In this document: piece by piece, positions 32,790 through 47,700 of the stretch
Layout of the letters: the number at the start of each line of letters is the position of its first letter
Position numbering within the stretch: the first letter of the stretch is position 1
Source: Apostichopus leukothele
Lineage: Eukaryota > Echinodermata > Holothuroidea > Aspidochirotida > Stichopodidae
NCBI GenBank assembly: GCA_010014835.2
Contig: JAAAKB020000008.1
Location: 193,958-242,951 of the forward strand
DNA: 48,994 nt
Reading direction: 5' to 3'
The notes under the pieces: generated by a model
Told to the model about the DNA's origin: nothing
Database searches by the model: none
What the model saw: the letters and a program-made list of their open reading frames with translations, nothing else
Program-made: the position numbers and the translations under genes

Positions 32790-35700
32790 GTAAGTTAAAG
32801 ATCATAAATGTACACATTTAATTATAATCTACAGTTGCCATTTACCAAGGAGAACAGCTACGACCAACAAAATTAGACACAAAAAAAATTTGGATAGAAA
32901 ATAAAATGTAGTGCTAAAAGTAGACATTTTGTTGAGGCTATGAACTGGTGAGTCTATTTGATATGAAAGAAGATTTGTGTAAATTACTTCGCTAAGAGGC
33001 TTACCTGTCACCCCACAACCTCAGCACTGACGCCTCTACCATGTCTAGAGGTGAACTGGTAACCTTTTAACACTGTATACCCTCGGTGACCGGTAGGTGA
33101 CCTTCCTCATTCTAGCACCAAAGTGTTGGGAAGTGAGCGTTAGGTACAAGATCTTTATCCAGTCGAATTGATGGATTCTGTAACTATCTGAACTTCACTT
33201 GGTGCTTACCACATTGTTCCACTAGTTTTTCAACTGTTTCACACCAACCTGATAAGTGTCCTTTCAGGATTTGTCCTGTAGATATAAATTATATTAATTT
33301 TTCTTGGGAAACTGGTAGTCTTGCCATTTACATATTTCAAGTTTACATCACTCCAGTCTTACCTCTCTGCCAGTTGCAGTAACAGACAGACATGTACAAG
33401 GTCATAGGTCACATAACATGCTGCTAGATGTATGTGGTTCAAATGTTGTCATTGGGGGTGTTTCAGGGGTGTACATGTTTAATGCTTTTATGGAAACAGG
33501 TTTAGCTTTTGCTATGCAGTGGGATCTTGCAAATGTATAAGTGCTTCTCCTAAATGAAAAAATATTCCTGATAAGCTGTTTAGCTGTAGTTGTAAGAAAT
33601 AAACTAACAAGTTAATAAACAAAGTAAAAAGAACAGATATTGAGCAATTTCACTTGTTTGTGCCTCTATGACATAAAACAACAGTGTAAGTGAAAGCTTG
33701 ATATCTTGCAAACTGGAAGTCCTCTTGATTCACATAGTAAAAAATTTCCTCATTAGTACAAGATGATATTTGGGTATATATGCTTCTTAAGTTTGTTTTC
33801 AAACCTAAAGACAGCATATGCTTGTGTGCTGACTAATTTGTTATTTCAAGCATGAAGCAAACCTGGAGATTGTCTTCAGCTGTTAAAATTGAGTCGCAAA
33901 CAAAGGTTTCTGGGTATTATTTGAATGACGTTATGATGGATGGAAACTTTGTAGGATACAGTCTCAACTCTCAAGTCTATCTGATCATGTTACTTTTAGT
34001 TACCAATGCACCTCGTTCGTCAAGAAAGAACACAAATTAGACAAGAAAGAAGGAGAAAACTGTCCCATAAACTTGGATTGCACTTTTCTTCACCACTCTA
34101 AATTGATGGCATTATATCATCTTGTCAATTAACTGCTGGGAGATCAGGCACACCCTTGGCTGACATTAAAACCAGTGTCAGATCTCTACTGATAATTATT
34201 GTTTTAATAAATGGCGAGAAGAAAGCAATTTACCCAGATTTCGGCTTGGGGATTCTCATAAACAGATTAATAAACATTTGAAGCGAACATTTTGTCGAGA
34301 GTGGAGGGCTATAAAATGTGATCGATATTCATAAAAGTCATGCCACCTCCTTCATAAAACTGGCTCCATTCTTAACGATGCGGATATTTTATCAGACACC
34401 CCACTTGAAGGCAAGATCACCGCAAAATATGGTGAAAAGTTCGAAGAAGAAATAGATGGTGTGAAAGATGAAAACTTGATTGTCAGCCTTGTTACTTGTA
34501 GGAGTTATGATTCCTGCTATGTTTCCGAATAGTGTGAAGCATCCATTTGTGATGGTAGCGCCGTGAGGTTTTTTTTTATGACATCATAAACATTAGCAGC
34601 AGTCTGAACCATCTATTTGTGATGCGAGTGCGATAAGCTGTTTTAAGTTTGTTATAAACATTAGTAGCAATTTGAAAGCAAAAATCTTTTTAAGAACTCT
34701 TTAAGGTTTATTTGTCCTTAAAAGCTCCTTAAGAATATTCAGTAGCAGCTCAAAGGATCTATTTGTGATGAGAGCAGCTTCAAGTTTTTGAGTAACAGGG
34801 TAATAGAGTAATTAGCAATTTGAAGAATCTATTTGTGATGAGAGCTTACAAGGGTTTGTGTACTTTATGATGTTCAGCAGTAGTCTGAAGAATCTATTTG
34901 TGATGAGAGCAGTTTCAGGTTTTTGAGTGCCTCATACAATAGTAGCAGTCTGAGGCATCCATTTGTGATGAGAGCAAATTAAAGTTTGTGAGTATATAGT
35001 TCAGTGTCATGTTAGCAGAGATGCTAGCCTTGGGTCTGTTTAGCAAAAAAAAAACAATACTACTACAAAAAATTTAAAACCGTATTTCAAAACAAGACCC
35101 AGTTCGATTAAGATGCATGATCTTTTTCAATCAAAGTCTAAAGTTGTTATTTCCAATTTAAGTCAGTTTTGTGCTAAGATAATAAAAACCATCTCTTAAC
35201 TTTTTGTCACATCAATTGCTACTGCTCTTGTATCTCTCTTGTGACTGCCATCTGAATTATGTTATGTGTTATCTCTATTTGCTGATGTATTTTTGTCTCT
35301 TATACTTCCTTGGAGGATACATAGAGAAAATCTACAATTAATCCACAACAGGTAGTGGACTGTATTAGTAATTTCTGCCTGTTGTAAGCTTTGCAAATAA
35401 TAGATCTCCTGTTTTCCGCTCTTGAGCAAAGATTATCAGACGTGTCATTAGAAAGCCTTATTTCTTTTGTTGGACAGCAGTTCACACCATTTTGTCATTT
35501 ATGAATCAGAACAGAATTTATTGAACATTATTTTTCTGGTGATATTTTGTCTATTTCTGTGTATGGAGAGATTTATGTACCTGTCAGAAGTTTTAATAAT
35601 TTGAAAATACTTTCTCCTGGTTTATGGGTTTTTATAGTGGTCAGGAGGGCTTGGAAGGTATACATATATCCTCCATGAATTAAATTATATTAACCTCATT

Positions 35701-38700
35701 TTTTTTAGTCATTGGTCATATTAACCTCAAATTTTTATTACAGAGCATATAAATTTTTGTGCCACAGGATGGTTATTACAACCTCCTGTTGGGGGTGGGT
35801 GTGTGTGGATGACTGGTGGTTTAAGCACATTACTTTTCAAATTCTTTCTACATTATTCAATGAAATGGAGGGAAAAGTATTTGTAATTCTAGAAAGATCT
35901 TAGATGGGCATCAACTTTGCAGGTCCTTCCTACCCAATGTTAATTTGTCTTTATTCAGCTTGCAGTAGTTATCATCATTCTTTGCATCTCATCCAAGGAG
36001 GAATATCAAAGATCCTTTATTTTTAAGGGGAAAAGAAAAAAATAGTTAATTCACAGTGGTAAAGTGTATGGTCTTTAACATCTAAATTTGTCTCAAATTT
36101 TAATGGACGTTTTAGAAAACATTTTGTATACATGGTAAAACTTATTGTTGAAATGGTTAAGTGTAGTACAATTATGATATCAGTTTGATTCAGATTCCCA
36201 AACTGTTACTTTATTTGTTTTGCTATTGAGTCTTTCATACAAATTCTACAACATTAAAAAACAGAATTTTGAAATGACTATTTTGAAATGCTTTATTATA
36301 TCACATTGCTCCAGAACATTATTGTGTATCTTGTGCTGATCATATACATATACATCTATGCTTAAAAGCAATCTCTTTTGCCTCGAATTTCTACCACAGT
36401 AAAGTTTGCTAAAGTAATTTCTTCAACTACTTTCCTGGAATGTCTAACCTTTAAGTTTTTCCCAGAAACTGAGAAGTACCTAAGTTTAGAGAGAGAGATA
36501 GAGAAAGAGAAAAAAAATATTCTAAAATTTGATGCAAGAATTTGGCATTAATCCGAGGGTATTTTGGACAGCACCTCTCCACTTGAATCTTCAGTACTAG
36601 AACTTGTATTAAATAGAAAGAGGATTTTACCACAATGGTGATTGATATTAATGAGAATTCCATCATGTCAGAGGAAAATTGAAACCTGCAGATATTGGCT
36701 TCAAAATTTGTAAACTAAAGTATCAGTTTCTTCATCATGATTTCTAAGAAAAGTTTGAAGGGTGCTGCTAGTCTTCAGGAACCATGATGTCATGTACACC
36801 TGGAATGAGATTAAAAACAGTTGTATAAATTTCAAGTTTCTTCTCTTTCACCAGAATATGACAACAGACCTAGAATCTCAGGCGGGAATTATCCAGGAAG
36901 TGTTAAACGTCTACGTACAACACAGTGGGATGACGACGGAACAAGCGGAGTTTGCATACATATCGGAGGTTTCCCAGCTGGATGGATACGGGCAAGAGTC
37001 TTATCCAGCCAAGGTACGTTAGTTTACAACAAATGGTCCTCTTCGTTCACTCGTTGATTAAGGTCGGAGATAACAAAGGTAGTTCTTCAAAGGAAGTTCC
37101 GAATTCTTCATTTTGAATGCTTTATGACAAAAGTCAACTTTTATCAACACAAAAGGTTAGGTACATGTTTCCTTGATTATATATTTTATGATTTAATTCA
37201 TTTTTATGCAGATAAACTTTTTAGTGGGGTCAGGGCAGGGTCTTGGGTTTGCCTGTTTGATTTACATTAATAAGGAGGAGTATAGTGTACATGTACTTTT
37301 TGGGTATTACTTTGAAATAAAAAAATCTAATTTTATTTTTAACGAAATGATAAAGGTGAAATACACACACAAATTGAGCTGAACAAATATAAATGCAAAT
37401 GACTTTTAGCTTTCTTGCAAAGTTCAGCAAATATATGCATATATATCTTTGTACATGTATAACTTGTACACATATGAATGTTAAATCATACATGTAAATT
37501 TGCCAAAAAAATTTACTTGATCCCTCTTTTGTTCAAATCGTGCCAATGAGTATTATGTCTAGCAACATTTTCAGCTCATTTCTTTGTGTGCGAAATGGTA
37601 CGCAAAAGGTACCAAAAGGTGAATGAGCTCACATTGGTGAATATGACATCACCCCAAGAAGCCTGTATTTATAATCCAAACCTTGTCAACCAGCCACTCT
37701 AGATTTATTAATCGAAAGAGACAAAGTTATCATAATTTCTGAAAGTCATCCTTTCATTCTCATAAGGGTCCATTGACATGTGGTGTTAAAAAAAAACAAG
37801 CAATATTTTGTATTTTTTTGTAAGAAGTGTGAAAGTCTTGACAAAAACATTCAAGTTTTCTTTTAAGCTATCAGAACGTAACGAGACATGAATGATAGCT
37901 GTAAGGTTATCGAAGTCACCCATAAGTGATATGACAGGACAGATACTGATATCTACCGTAAGGTTAGACCACTATAAAATATGATAGCAATGTCTTGAAA
38001 CACCATGACTACCATTAGATAAATCCTTCAATTTGGAGATGGAGAGTTTGGGACAGGGAGATAGCAAGATTCTAAAAAATTTCCAGATAGGAATGCCAAA
38101 CATTCAGAAAAATACCAGGCGGTGTTCTCAGCCAGGATCTGGTTGATCTCGTCTTTAAATTGCTTTTGTTCCTCACAGGATGATAATGGCCAAGACCTCT
38201 TCCTCGGCTGTCTGTTTACGGGTTTGTTTGTGAGACACATCAACGGTCAAAGCCCTGTTTATTTCAAGTAAGTAATCTTCTGCTGCTATGGCTTTCAAGA
38301 AATGTAACCAAAAGTAAACATAAAAGGGAATGCTCGGTTGGAGATTGCTGCGACTGCATGATTAATGTGGTTTGTCATATTCTTTATTATTTCTATCAAT
38401 GGACTGAGCAGTTCAATGTTTACCTTCAAACAGATTGGTATTTGAAATTATAAGACATTTGAATCCCCCTCCTCAGTTCATCCCCCACCCCCTCCCTCCC
38501 CCTTACTGGAGCAGTCATAGTGAATATTGCAAGATTGGAAAATTCTAAACTTTGTGAATAAAGTGTCACTTTATAAAATATTGTATCATTTAATCATTTT
38601 GGTGCCCAAAGAATCATGACCCCTTCCCAACCCAATCACTGCACTCCTTTTCCAACATTTAAACTGAAATACCATGGATTATTTTTCCAACAAACTTGTC

Positions 38701-41700
38701 AGATTCAGAATTTAACATCATGTTTCCAAGTTTCACATTAAGTAGTTTGCATTCTTAGTACAAGTTAGAATTTATTGCAGAGTAGTGTAACAATTATGCA
38801 ATGATCCCCCTCCCCCCCCCACCCCATACTGTGAAATACCATTGCATTACATTAATGATTAATGTAAGAAGCTGCTACATGCATTCTTTAATTAAATAGT
38901 CAAATTAACCCTTGTGGTCAACTGGTAAGTGTGAGTCTGTGGTTACTTTTTGTCCCTTGTTTGACATTGTGGAAAACTGAAAGACTATATGATTCACACC
39001 AGTTTTAATTTTATCATTCTGATGAAATCTATTCTATCATTGACCTTCCCCCATTGCAGAATCCAAATTACTCAAAAAAGGCTAAAGTGATCAGTCTCAA
39101 ATATTTCAAGGTCGTGGATTACCACAACAAGAGTAAATCCCATCATTGATTGATGGACTTTCATAACCTTGACCTAAAAAGGGTGGGAATTCAGAAAGGT
39201 GTTCACTCAATCACCATCTGGAGCCATCCCCCACTCATTACTACTATAACCTTTGACCTCCTATTGAAAGAAAGGCTCTAAAACCGCAAGAACTTAAATT
39301 AAATGAAAAAGCATCAGATACTTCTTGGACACAGTTTTGCCTCAGGGAAAGGTTTTTCTGAAGATTCCACCACAGAGGGATATTATATCTTTATATCCTG
39401 GCAATCCCCCCACCACCCACCCCATCTAGTTTTGTTTTAATGTAATTAAAGCTTACAAAGCTGTATGTGCCTTTGCAGTACAGACTGGTAATGGACATAA
39501 TTGTCAGACATTTGTACACATAAGTTGATTTGCCTTTACCTAACAAACAGAGAAAAAGTGTCATCATCTGTTAAAACTTCATAAATGTACCAGCTCTTCG
39601 TGAATGCATATCATTGTGTTACGGAACAAATGGCTTTCTTGCAACGAATCCATTGTCAAAATTTATATTTCCGAGAGATACGAGGCAATGGGTAGAGTGG
39701 GACAGTTACGCAACATCCTCTCCCATTTTTCATCCTCCTCTGAACTTGTAATCTTGCAGTTTGTCAGTAAATTAATAGTTCTGTATGTGTGTCATGCTGT
39801 CAGTAAAATGGTACGTTTTGGTCCTGATATACTGTATACTGCCATCCTATTCTTCATCACTTTCAGCGTCTGGTAAACTCCTGTTCTCTCCTAATAAGTA
39901 GTTCTTATTCGTAACCTGTGGATGCAGTCTGTAAATGACACAGACAAAGTATCTAATTTACTACCTTATTTTGAGTTACATGTTTTTTGTTTCGGTTCGC
40001 TGCATGTTTATCTAGTGTCCCCCGTTATCTTATTCCATGTATTCTAGGAATGTGCGTAAGATAACCCGCATTAACAAACCTACACCCCAAGAGTTGATCG
40101 CTTGTTATGCTGTTGTGCCTGTTTGCCATAAAAAACAATTGATAGCCAAACGATCTTTACAAATAAACAGTTACAAATTTAAGGAACAACATCAAAGGCG
40201 TAGGTAAACACAGAACATGAATCATTCCGGTTATTCGTAACTGCCCTAGTTTTTTGACTTCATCCATTTCACAAGTCAAAGGTTGACTCTGATATACCTT
40301 TGTTTTGTCGTTTCTCTCTCTCTCTACCAGCTGGGATAAGATAGCCAACCTCAGCTATAATCGAAGAATATTCGGTATCGAGATGCTGAACAAGGATTCA
40401 TCGGCACAGTTTCAGATGGATGACGCTGAGACTGCTAAATACGTATGGAGGATGTGTAAATTACAGCAACAGTTTCAAAAATACAACTTGGACAGAGAAA
40501 AGTAAGTTTCTTCATCTTGCTGGTTTTGTTTTTTCCACCTACATTGCTTATCAACAGCATCAGTGAGATGTTGGGTTGCCTCTGCTTGCTGAGTGAGGTT
40601 TTAAAGGGGTTTATTTGTCAAACAGACTTTTTGGCATCGTGAACTGCCTGCCAATAAAGTTGAAACAGACTTTTTGGATAGTAAACCATGCATTAGATGC
40701 AGTTTGGGCCTAAACATTACTTCCATCAGCATCAACATTGTGTCCAAAGGCCAAAATTGTAAGGGACACTTGGTCAATGTCATAACAATCTCATTCACAA
40801 CTTCTTCTTTTTTCATGGCTAACTTCGGACATTCATTTAAGCTTCTCAATATTTTCTTGTTCATTTCTTGCCCATCAGCTTTCTTTCTAAATGTGTTTGT
40901 CTGTCTGGTCCCATTTGTCATGTTTTTAATCAAACTTTAAATATTTTAAATACTTCTCATTATTGTTAACCCTCCATGAAAAAGAGAAAATGTCATGTAA
41001 ATTGAAGGTGTTCATCAAAATTTAAAAATTTAAAAATGGAAATGTATGAATTTAGATTTACTGGTTTGTTTGTTTGTTATGTTTTTGTCAGAAGAGGTAT
41101 CTGATATTACCCCCCATCTATTATACACACAAAAATAGGCAGTCACAATAAAGCATACACCCACCCGTCCAACAAGGTACTCAACCTGGGCTAGTTTGCA
41201 ATAGAGACACCAGTGCACTGAATTTTGTTGTTAAAGTGAATTTGTCAATTTGCCATGCGATTGTACAATTTTAGGCGAGGAGAAATGCTTCAGAGTGTTG
41301 TGTAGAGAACAAATCAATCGTTACTAGATTGAAAACTGATTGAAGCTGTTAGGATCTGCTCTATAGTAATTTGTTGTTTTAATTATATTTAAAATTTATA
41401 AAGAAAAAAAGGTTATTTTAAAAATGCACCATTATCAGCTGCTTTAAGCTTACTTCCAAATGACTGGTGTACCTCTCATCAAAATTTTTAGCCATGCTCA
41501 AATGCTTGGCTTTCAATTTTTTCACATACAAGGTATGAAATCCATCCTTATCGATAATATTTTCTTCTTCTATGGTAATATCTTTCATGTTTCGACATGC
41601 TGTCTGTACCAAACAAGTTCTTTTCTGAACAATTCTGATTAGCTAAACATATAATTCCTTCAGGGATATGTTTAGTTTTTGCGAGTCAAATGATAAATGC

Positions 41701-44700
41701 TTGAACCCTGTATTGTTTATTCCTGGGGTGGAAAACATAGCATCAGCAATACCAGTTTGAATGTTTGTGGTCCTTTGAATGAAAACTGATCTTATTCTAC
41801 CTCTTGTGGGAATGTATTAATCAATTTATCACATGTCTGGAGCCAAGTTGCTGAGAGAGGTCCCTCTATGGTTCACCCCAGATATGTGCGTGATTTATTT
41901 ATTTATTAACAGAGTGATCGAATGTTAATCACTACTGTACCTCCTACTTCCTGAAAAAAAGATCTGTGAGAGTGAAAGTTTGAAAGTGAACTTAAGCAGT
42001 AATGACAGATTATTTTCAAGAAACAAAGGTTGATGATGGTATTTGTATCCAATTGACTCTCATTTGCCTGATATAATTTAGTATCACCATATGTTTGTAT
42101 AATTAGACTTACGATGCATTTTATAGGGGTTTTGATAAAAACTAAAATTAGTTTTGTGTTTTGTTAGTATATCAGTGTTATATATATATATTGCATTGGG
42201 TATGATCTATATTTACTTCATTCCTCCCTTACATATAGATCTCCTATACCTCTACCGTAGCCTTAAATTCACACATAACTGTATATCTCATAACATTTTT
42301 GTAACAGACATTTGATCCTGTCTGTGTCATGTTACCAACTAATGGCCATATTTTGATGGTTGCTATGGGGACCTCGAGTACTAAAATTTAAAAGCTTGTA
42401 TTCTGATCAACCTTACAGTGTTCTACCAATGGAACGAGTCAAAATTCTGTCTCAAGCACCTTTGCTTTAGGAGAGTTCCATCTTTAATAATAATATCATC
42501 TGTTTCTTTGTCTTGTTTAATTTTGGAACAGAGGACGAGAGATTGCTCTTGATCCAATTCTAGACCATCAGAGGTTTCTCCCGGAACGGTCATCCATAGA
42601 AAGGAAACGAACGCTCATAAGGCACTCGGAGCTGAAAGAACAAAATCTTCAGAATGGAACAACGAGGGAGGTGTCATCTGAAGGTGAGAGAAAAGGGGTA
42701 GGAGAAAGGGGTAGGCAGGGGAGGATGGGAGAGGAAGGCAAGGGTGAGAATGGGGAAACAAGAGAAGTCATCAAAGGAAAGAAGGATTAGGATAGATGTT
42801 GGGGGGGGGCATCTACTTAGAGAATGGTGGGAGGCAGAAAAGGGGATGTGGAAAGGAACAGAAGTTTCTAAATCTACAGTGGTTCTAATTTACAGTCCAA
42901 ATTTGTATTCGGTGTTCAACGAAACTTTGAGCCAGTGTGTAAACATTTGCAGGGAAGATGGTTGCTTTGAACATGGCTTAAAGTTTGTAACAGAAAATGA
43001 AGTTGTTCCTCATTATAATAATGTGATTGTATGGTGCCTATCATAACTGGAGGAGATTAAGATAATATAATGATAATTCGTATCGATGGGAATGGTCCCC
43101 CTCCCCCGGCCCCCCACAACTTCTTGCCACCACAGGGTACATGATAATTCCATTCTACTGTCCCTTTTGTTTCCTCTGCCTAATGAACATACACTTTGTC
43201 TGCTTCTTCACTGTTCCAGAGAGCCTGACACAACACATGACGACTAACGGAGACTACTCGTCCTCCCAACTCAGTCTGGAGAACCAGCACAACAACGCTG
43301 ATCATTATCACCACCCGGACAACGTCCTGGATAGGAGGACCCCAGACGTGATCGATGGGAGCATGGTGATACAGACCAACGGGATTTATAAGGCACCCAG
43401 TTATTCCTCTTCGATCAACTATAGTAATCCACGAGATCTATCACCAGCGGCCTCCAGACAGAGTCTGGTCAATAGTGACATTATCCAGACCAACATGAGG
43501 GCAGCGCTACCTGAGTATAGACAGACACCGGACTACGAGACCGCCATGCGTCAGAGGCGAGACAGGCCGACGCTCCCCGGCATCACAGATCTCAATCAGA
43601 ATGTCAGCACGCTTGGATATGGGCAAGTTGAAAGCGGCCGGTACCCGCAGTCTCACGTCAGAAACGGCCCACCTCCATCAGAGCAGAAGCTCCGATATCG
43701 ACTGAGTTACAACGGTCCGGGACCTGCGGTGGGAAGCGGCATGTCTGGTTACCACGACACGTCTGTGGAGTCGTTGCAACATGCTCTTCGCAATCGTAAC
43801 GTCACGCACATGGTTCACACCATCAGCGTCCCGGAGTTAAGCTCCAATAACTTCTCGACGACCCAGGAATACATAGCAGCTAAGGTACTGAAAGAACAGT
43901 TTAGGCCGCCTCCACCGTACCCCAGGGGGAGTACGAGTACACCAGACTTGGCCCACCAAAGTCTCAAGAGTTATCTAATGAGTAGTAGTAGCCCCGATTT
44001 AGTAGGTCGTAAAATGAGGGCGCACTTTGAACCCCTACAGGAAGTGGTCAACACCAGTGGAGGTGTCCATATGAACAATGCCATGTCCACCAGCGCCAAT
44101 GGTGATCTGTCCCAGTCCCTTCCGATGGAGGCATTTGAGAATTTGAGAATCCAAGAGAGACCACCCCGTGAAATTCAACATGGATACAACGTCTATCCTA
44201 ATGCAGTGCCTAATGTCGTACCTATGTACAATCCCTCGGTGCCCCATCCTCCGGCTAATTTACGTTTCACTTTCACAGAGCCTGCCGGCCAGGGGGACAT
44301 GCCCATGCTAAGTGCTCCTGCTGGGTATGAGGACAGGGGCGGTACTCATTCTCCTCAAGGGAACAGGGATTTTTCACCGAGCGTTTTGTACTCCCCTATG
44401 CCTCTGGTTAGCCCCCCAAGCGAATTTGCTGACACTAGTGATCTTGATTCCACCAATATGTCGCCTACTAGCCTGGGTAGTCCACCCCACCATTACAGAC
44501 TCCCTGCTGCGGGGGTAACATATCCTAGGGAAATACAAGTGCAAGTCATGCAGGCTAACAGTGCAGGGTACGGATCACCGTCCCAGGTGAGCCCAGAGAT
44601 GAGAGAATTCAACATGTACAGCAGGCATGCTATGGAAGGTCGTAATTCACCATTAGATGCCAGACCACCGTACGTAGATAAAGAAACCGCATTCACAGGT

Positions 44701-47700
44701 GCAGATATGCCGGTTACGGTCGGGTACGTACCCCGAAAGCTGTCATCTGACTCTCCCACCCATCCCACCAACAACACCGCTCACATCAATTCTCAGGCAA
44801 ACCGAAATTCAGCGATAAGTGATTCAGATCCGTCCTCCTCGATATCAGAACATCCATCTCCGACCTCCAAGAACCCAGACAGCTCCCACTATCCCTTACC
44901 GGAGGAGAGCAAACGGGACTCGCTGGGCGCTCAGGCTACCAGCGGGTACGGTACCTCGGGCGAATCCGACCAGGAATTGATCAGGGACGAAGAGAACCCG
45001 GAATTGTCCAAGGTGGAGGGTATCACAGGACCTCTGAAGGTCGCAGCCATGAGTGGTCTGACGATGATGAGACCAGAAGAGGACAAGAGTGATGGGGAAG
45101 AGGAGAGCAGACATCCCAGGGATGCAAGGGTGAGTGTCCTTGACCCTATTGATACCCCCCCCCCTCATTGAATAGTCTCTTAGGCATCCCCAAGAGACTT
45201 TTACCATCATATGTTAACCATCGTATATTAATCGTCACATGTTGCACATGATAGCTTGGGGTTTTGTATTTATTGTGCAATGTAATAGTTACAGATAAAG
45301 GTAGCAAAGTTTGTATGATAAGGGTAATTAATACTAATTATCTCTCTAATCTTGTGTCTTTCTTACAAATTGCAAATGAATGTAATTTGTATCCCTCTTT
45401 GTTTTCCGTGAGGAAAGCTTGAGAATATATTTATATGACATTGAGGTGGTGTACTCTATGATGTGTTCCACTTGTCATTCTTCAATTGCTTTTCACAACT
45501 AAAACTTTGATCTGGGGTGACTTTTCTTAAAAAGTACTTCAAATCCCCTTCGTAGTACTTTCTTAGGGGTTTTAAAGGAGCTATGAAAACAAGATAAATA
45601 AAATTAAAATGTGGCAAGGAATGACCGAGCTGGTTGTAAAGCTCTATTTTCATCTCAGTCTACACCATACTAACACATAATGATTGAAATAATTTCCTGA
45701 AAATATGATATTTTGCATTCACCTTTCAGAGAAAGATTCTTGAAGAGCAGCTGAGAGAAGGAAGGGTCTTTACGGAGTACCAACAGATTCCCAAGAAGTT
45801 AGTAGGTGTCGTGTTTCACTCTGCCAGGCTCCCGGACAACCAAACAAGGAATAGATTTATAGATGTACTACCATATGAGGTATGATTTAAAAATCACTGA
45901 AAGTAATTAATAACTTAACCAATTTTATTAATTGTAGTTTTTCAGTTGAATATTAGTACGACCACCGGGGGAAGAGGATCCAGTAGCAATTACCCAACAA
46001 AGAAAGATTTAAAGGGCTAAAAAAGACTAAAACAAATTTTTAAATGTATTACGGAGCAGGTAAAAAGAAACACATTGGTGCAATTTCCATTTTGGTAGCT
46101 CTTACCATTGCACAATTATTGATGATGTCATACATAGACAAAATCAAACTGTCTTTGTTTTTCATCACTGATGCAATGAAGACTCTTACATAATTGATAT
46201 CACTATTTAGTTGTGATGAAGTCACTTGATAACATATTACCAAAAAGAAACAGCATCTAGTCACACATTGAATTATTTACCAAGGTCATATAATCATTTC
46301 TCTTTTAAAGACAAACAAAACCAGCTGTTTGTGTAGTCCATGAATGACACCCCAGATTAGTGTGAAATACCCTCATGAAAATAAAGTGAATAATAATAAA
46401 ATATTTTATATCTCAACAACGGAACAGGCTATTAAGCTGTGTGTTGGATTAATGTGCTTCTCTTCACAAGCTCTGTGTTATTTTTTCTTTCAATTCTCAG
46501 CTTTAGCGATCCCTTTAAAGATGTCCAAATACCATTATTTTAGCTACTACTGTTTTTTCAAAAAGAAAACTGAGAGAAGTTTGCCCAAAAGGAAACATGC
46601 ATAAATATAAAATCTGTTTATATGTTCTGACAAATATTATGTCTATTTTTTCTCATGTAAATATTAAATGGTTAAGTCAATAACTTATCTACATTTTTGC
46701 CCTCACATCTCAACATCAAAGTATATCTGGTTCATAATTTGTCAAAATTGGTTACCATATTGAATATTTTTGACAGGCATTTGCTAATTATTCCTTATTA
46801 TTATTCTCATTTCTCAGGATAACAGAGTGACCATTGCTCCAATGCACGAGAACAGCACTGGCTATATCAATGCATCTCATATCTCTATGCCAATAGCCAA
46901 GAATAAGATACATTACATAGCAGCACAAGCACCGATGCAAAATACTGTCAAGGACTGGTGGCGAATGATATGGGAGCAAGGTGTTCAGGTCATAGCAATG
47001 CTCACAAAGATAGAGGTATGCATACTGCCTCGTCAATCAAGAAGTTTTTCGTTAGCAGGGAAGAGAAACAATTTTCAACAGTCCAAACTGAAGTTTCCAT
47101 AATAATTTAATAACTTAATTTAGTTTAAGTATTTTCCAAAGAGATGCTCATTTGTAACCCTGTCAGTGTCATGATCGTGGATGAACTCTGTGGCTTACGA
47201 CAGATTTGCTTGTTTCGATGAGTGTTCTCAGAGAATTACGAGGCAGGTGTGCAACCATCACAAATAATTAATGCATTTCTTGCTTAAGAGACCTCGACCC
47301 TCGATTACTGTTCAATTTTAAGTTTTCACTCAATTTGATTCAGAACACCGGTGCCAAAAAAAGGAAAACTTATTATGTATTTATTCAAAAAGTCTCCACA
47401 TTTCACTACTACAGGTGTACAATATTTGATCGTCTACACAGCAAAATTCCTTCTTTTTTTCATTTTCTTGACAAAAAGTAGCTTGATTCTGTACGTTTAG
47501 AAAAATTGTGAGGAACCTTTTATTTTCTGATTATTTCAGGAGAGCGGTAAAGAAAAGTGTTTCAAGTACTGGCCAAACTGTGGACACGTAAACAACACTG
47601 CTGAATTTGGACCAGTAAGTATCACTGTCGTTTCCGTTCTTTCTGTTTGTAGAAAATTTCCTCTATACGCCAAGGATCCTGCTTCTGGTCAGGTTTACGA

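Noticed and set aside
34544-34980. CRISPR-like array (regular repeats of about 65-73 bp)
   Set aside because: The genome is eukaryotic, the whole unit is repeated including the spacers, copies are diverged, and no cas genes exist.
42744-43046. 100-codon open frame in the intron between the linker exons
   Set aside because: It lies inside an intron whose flanking exons join perfectly in phase, and its start is in the purine/G-rich tract.
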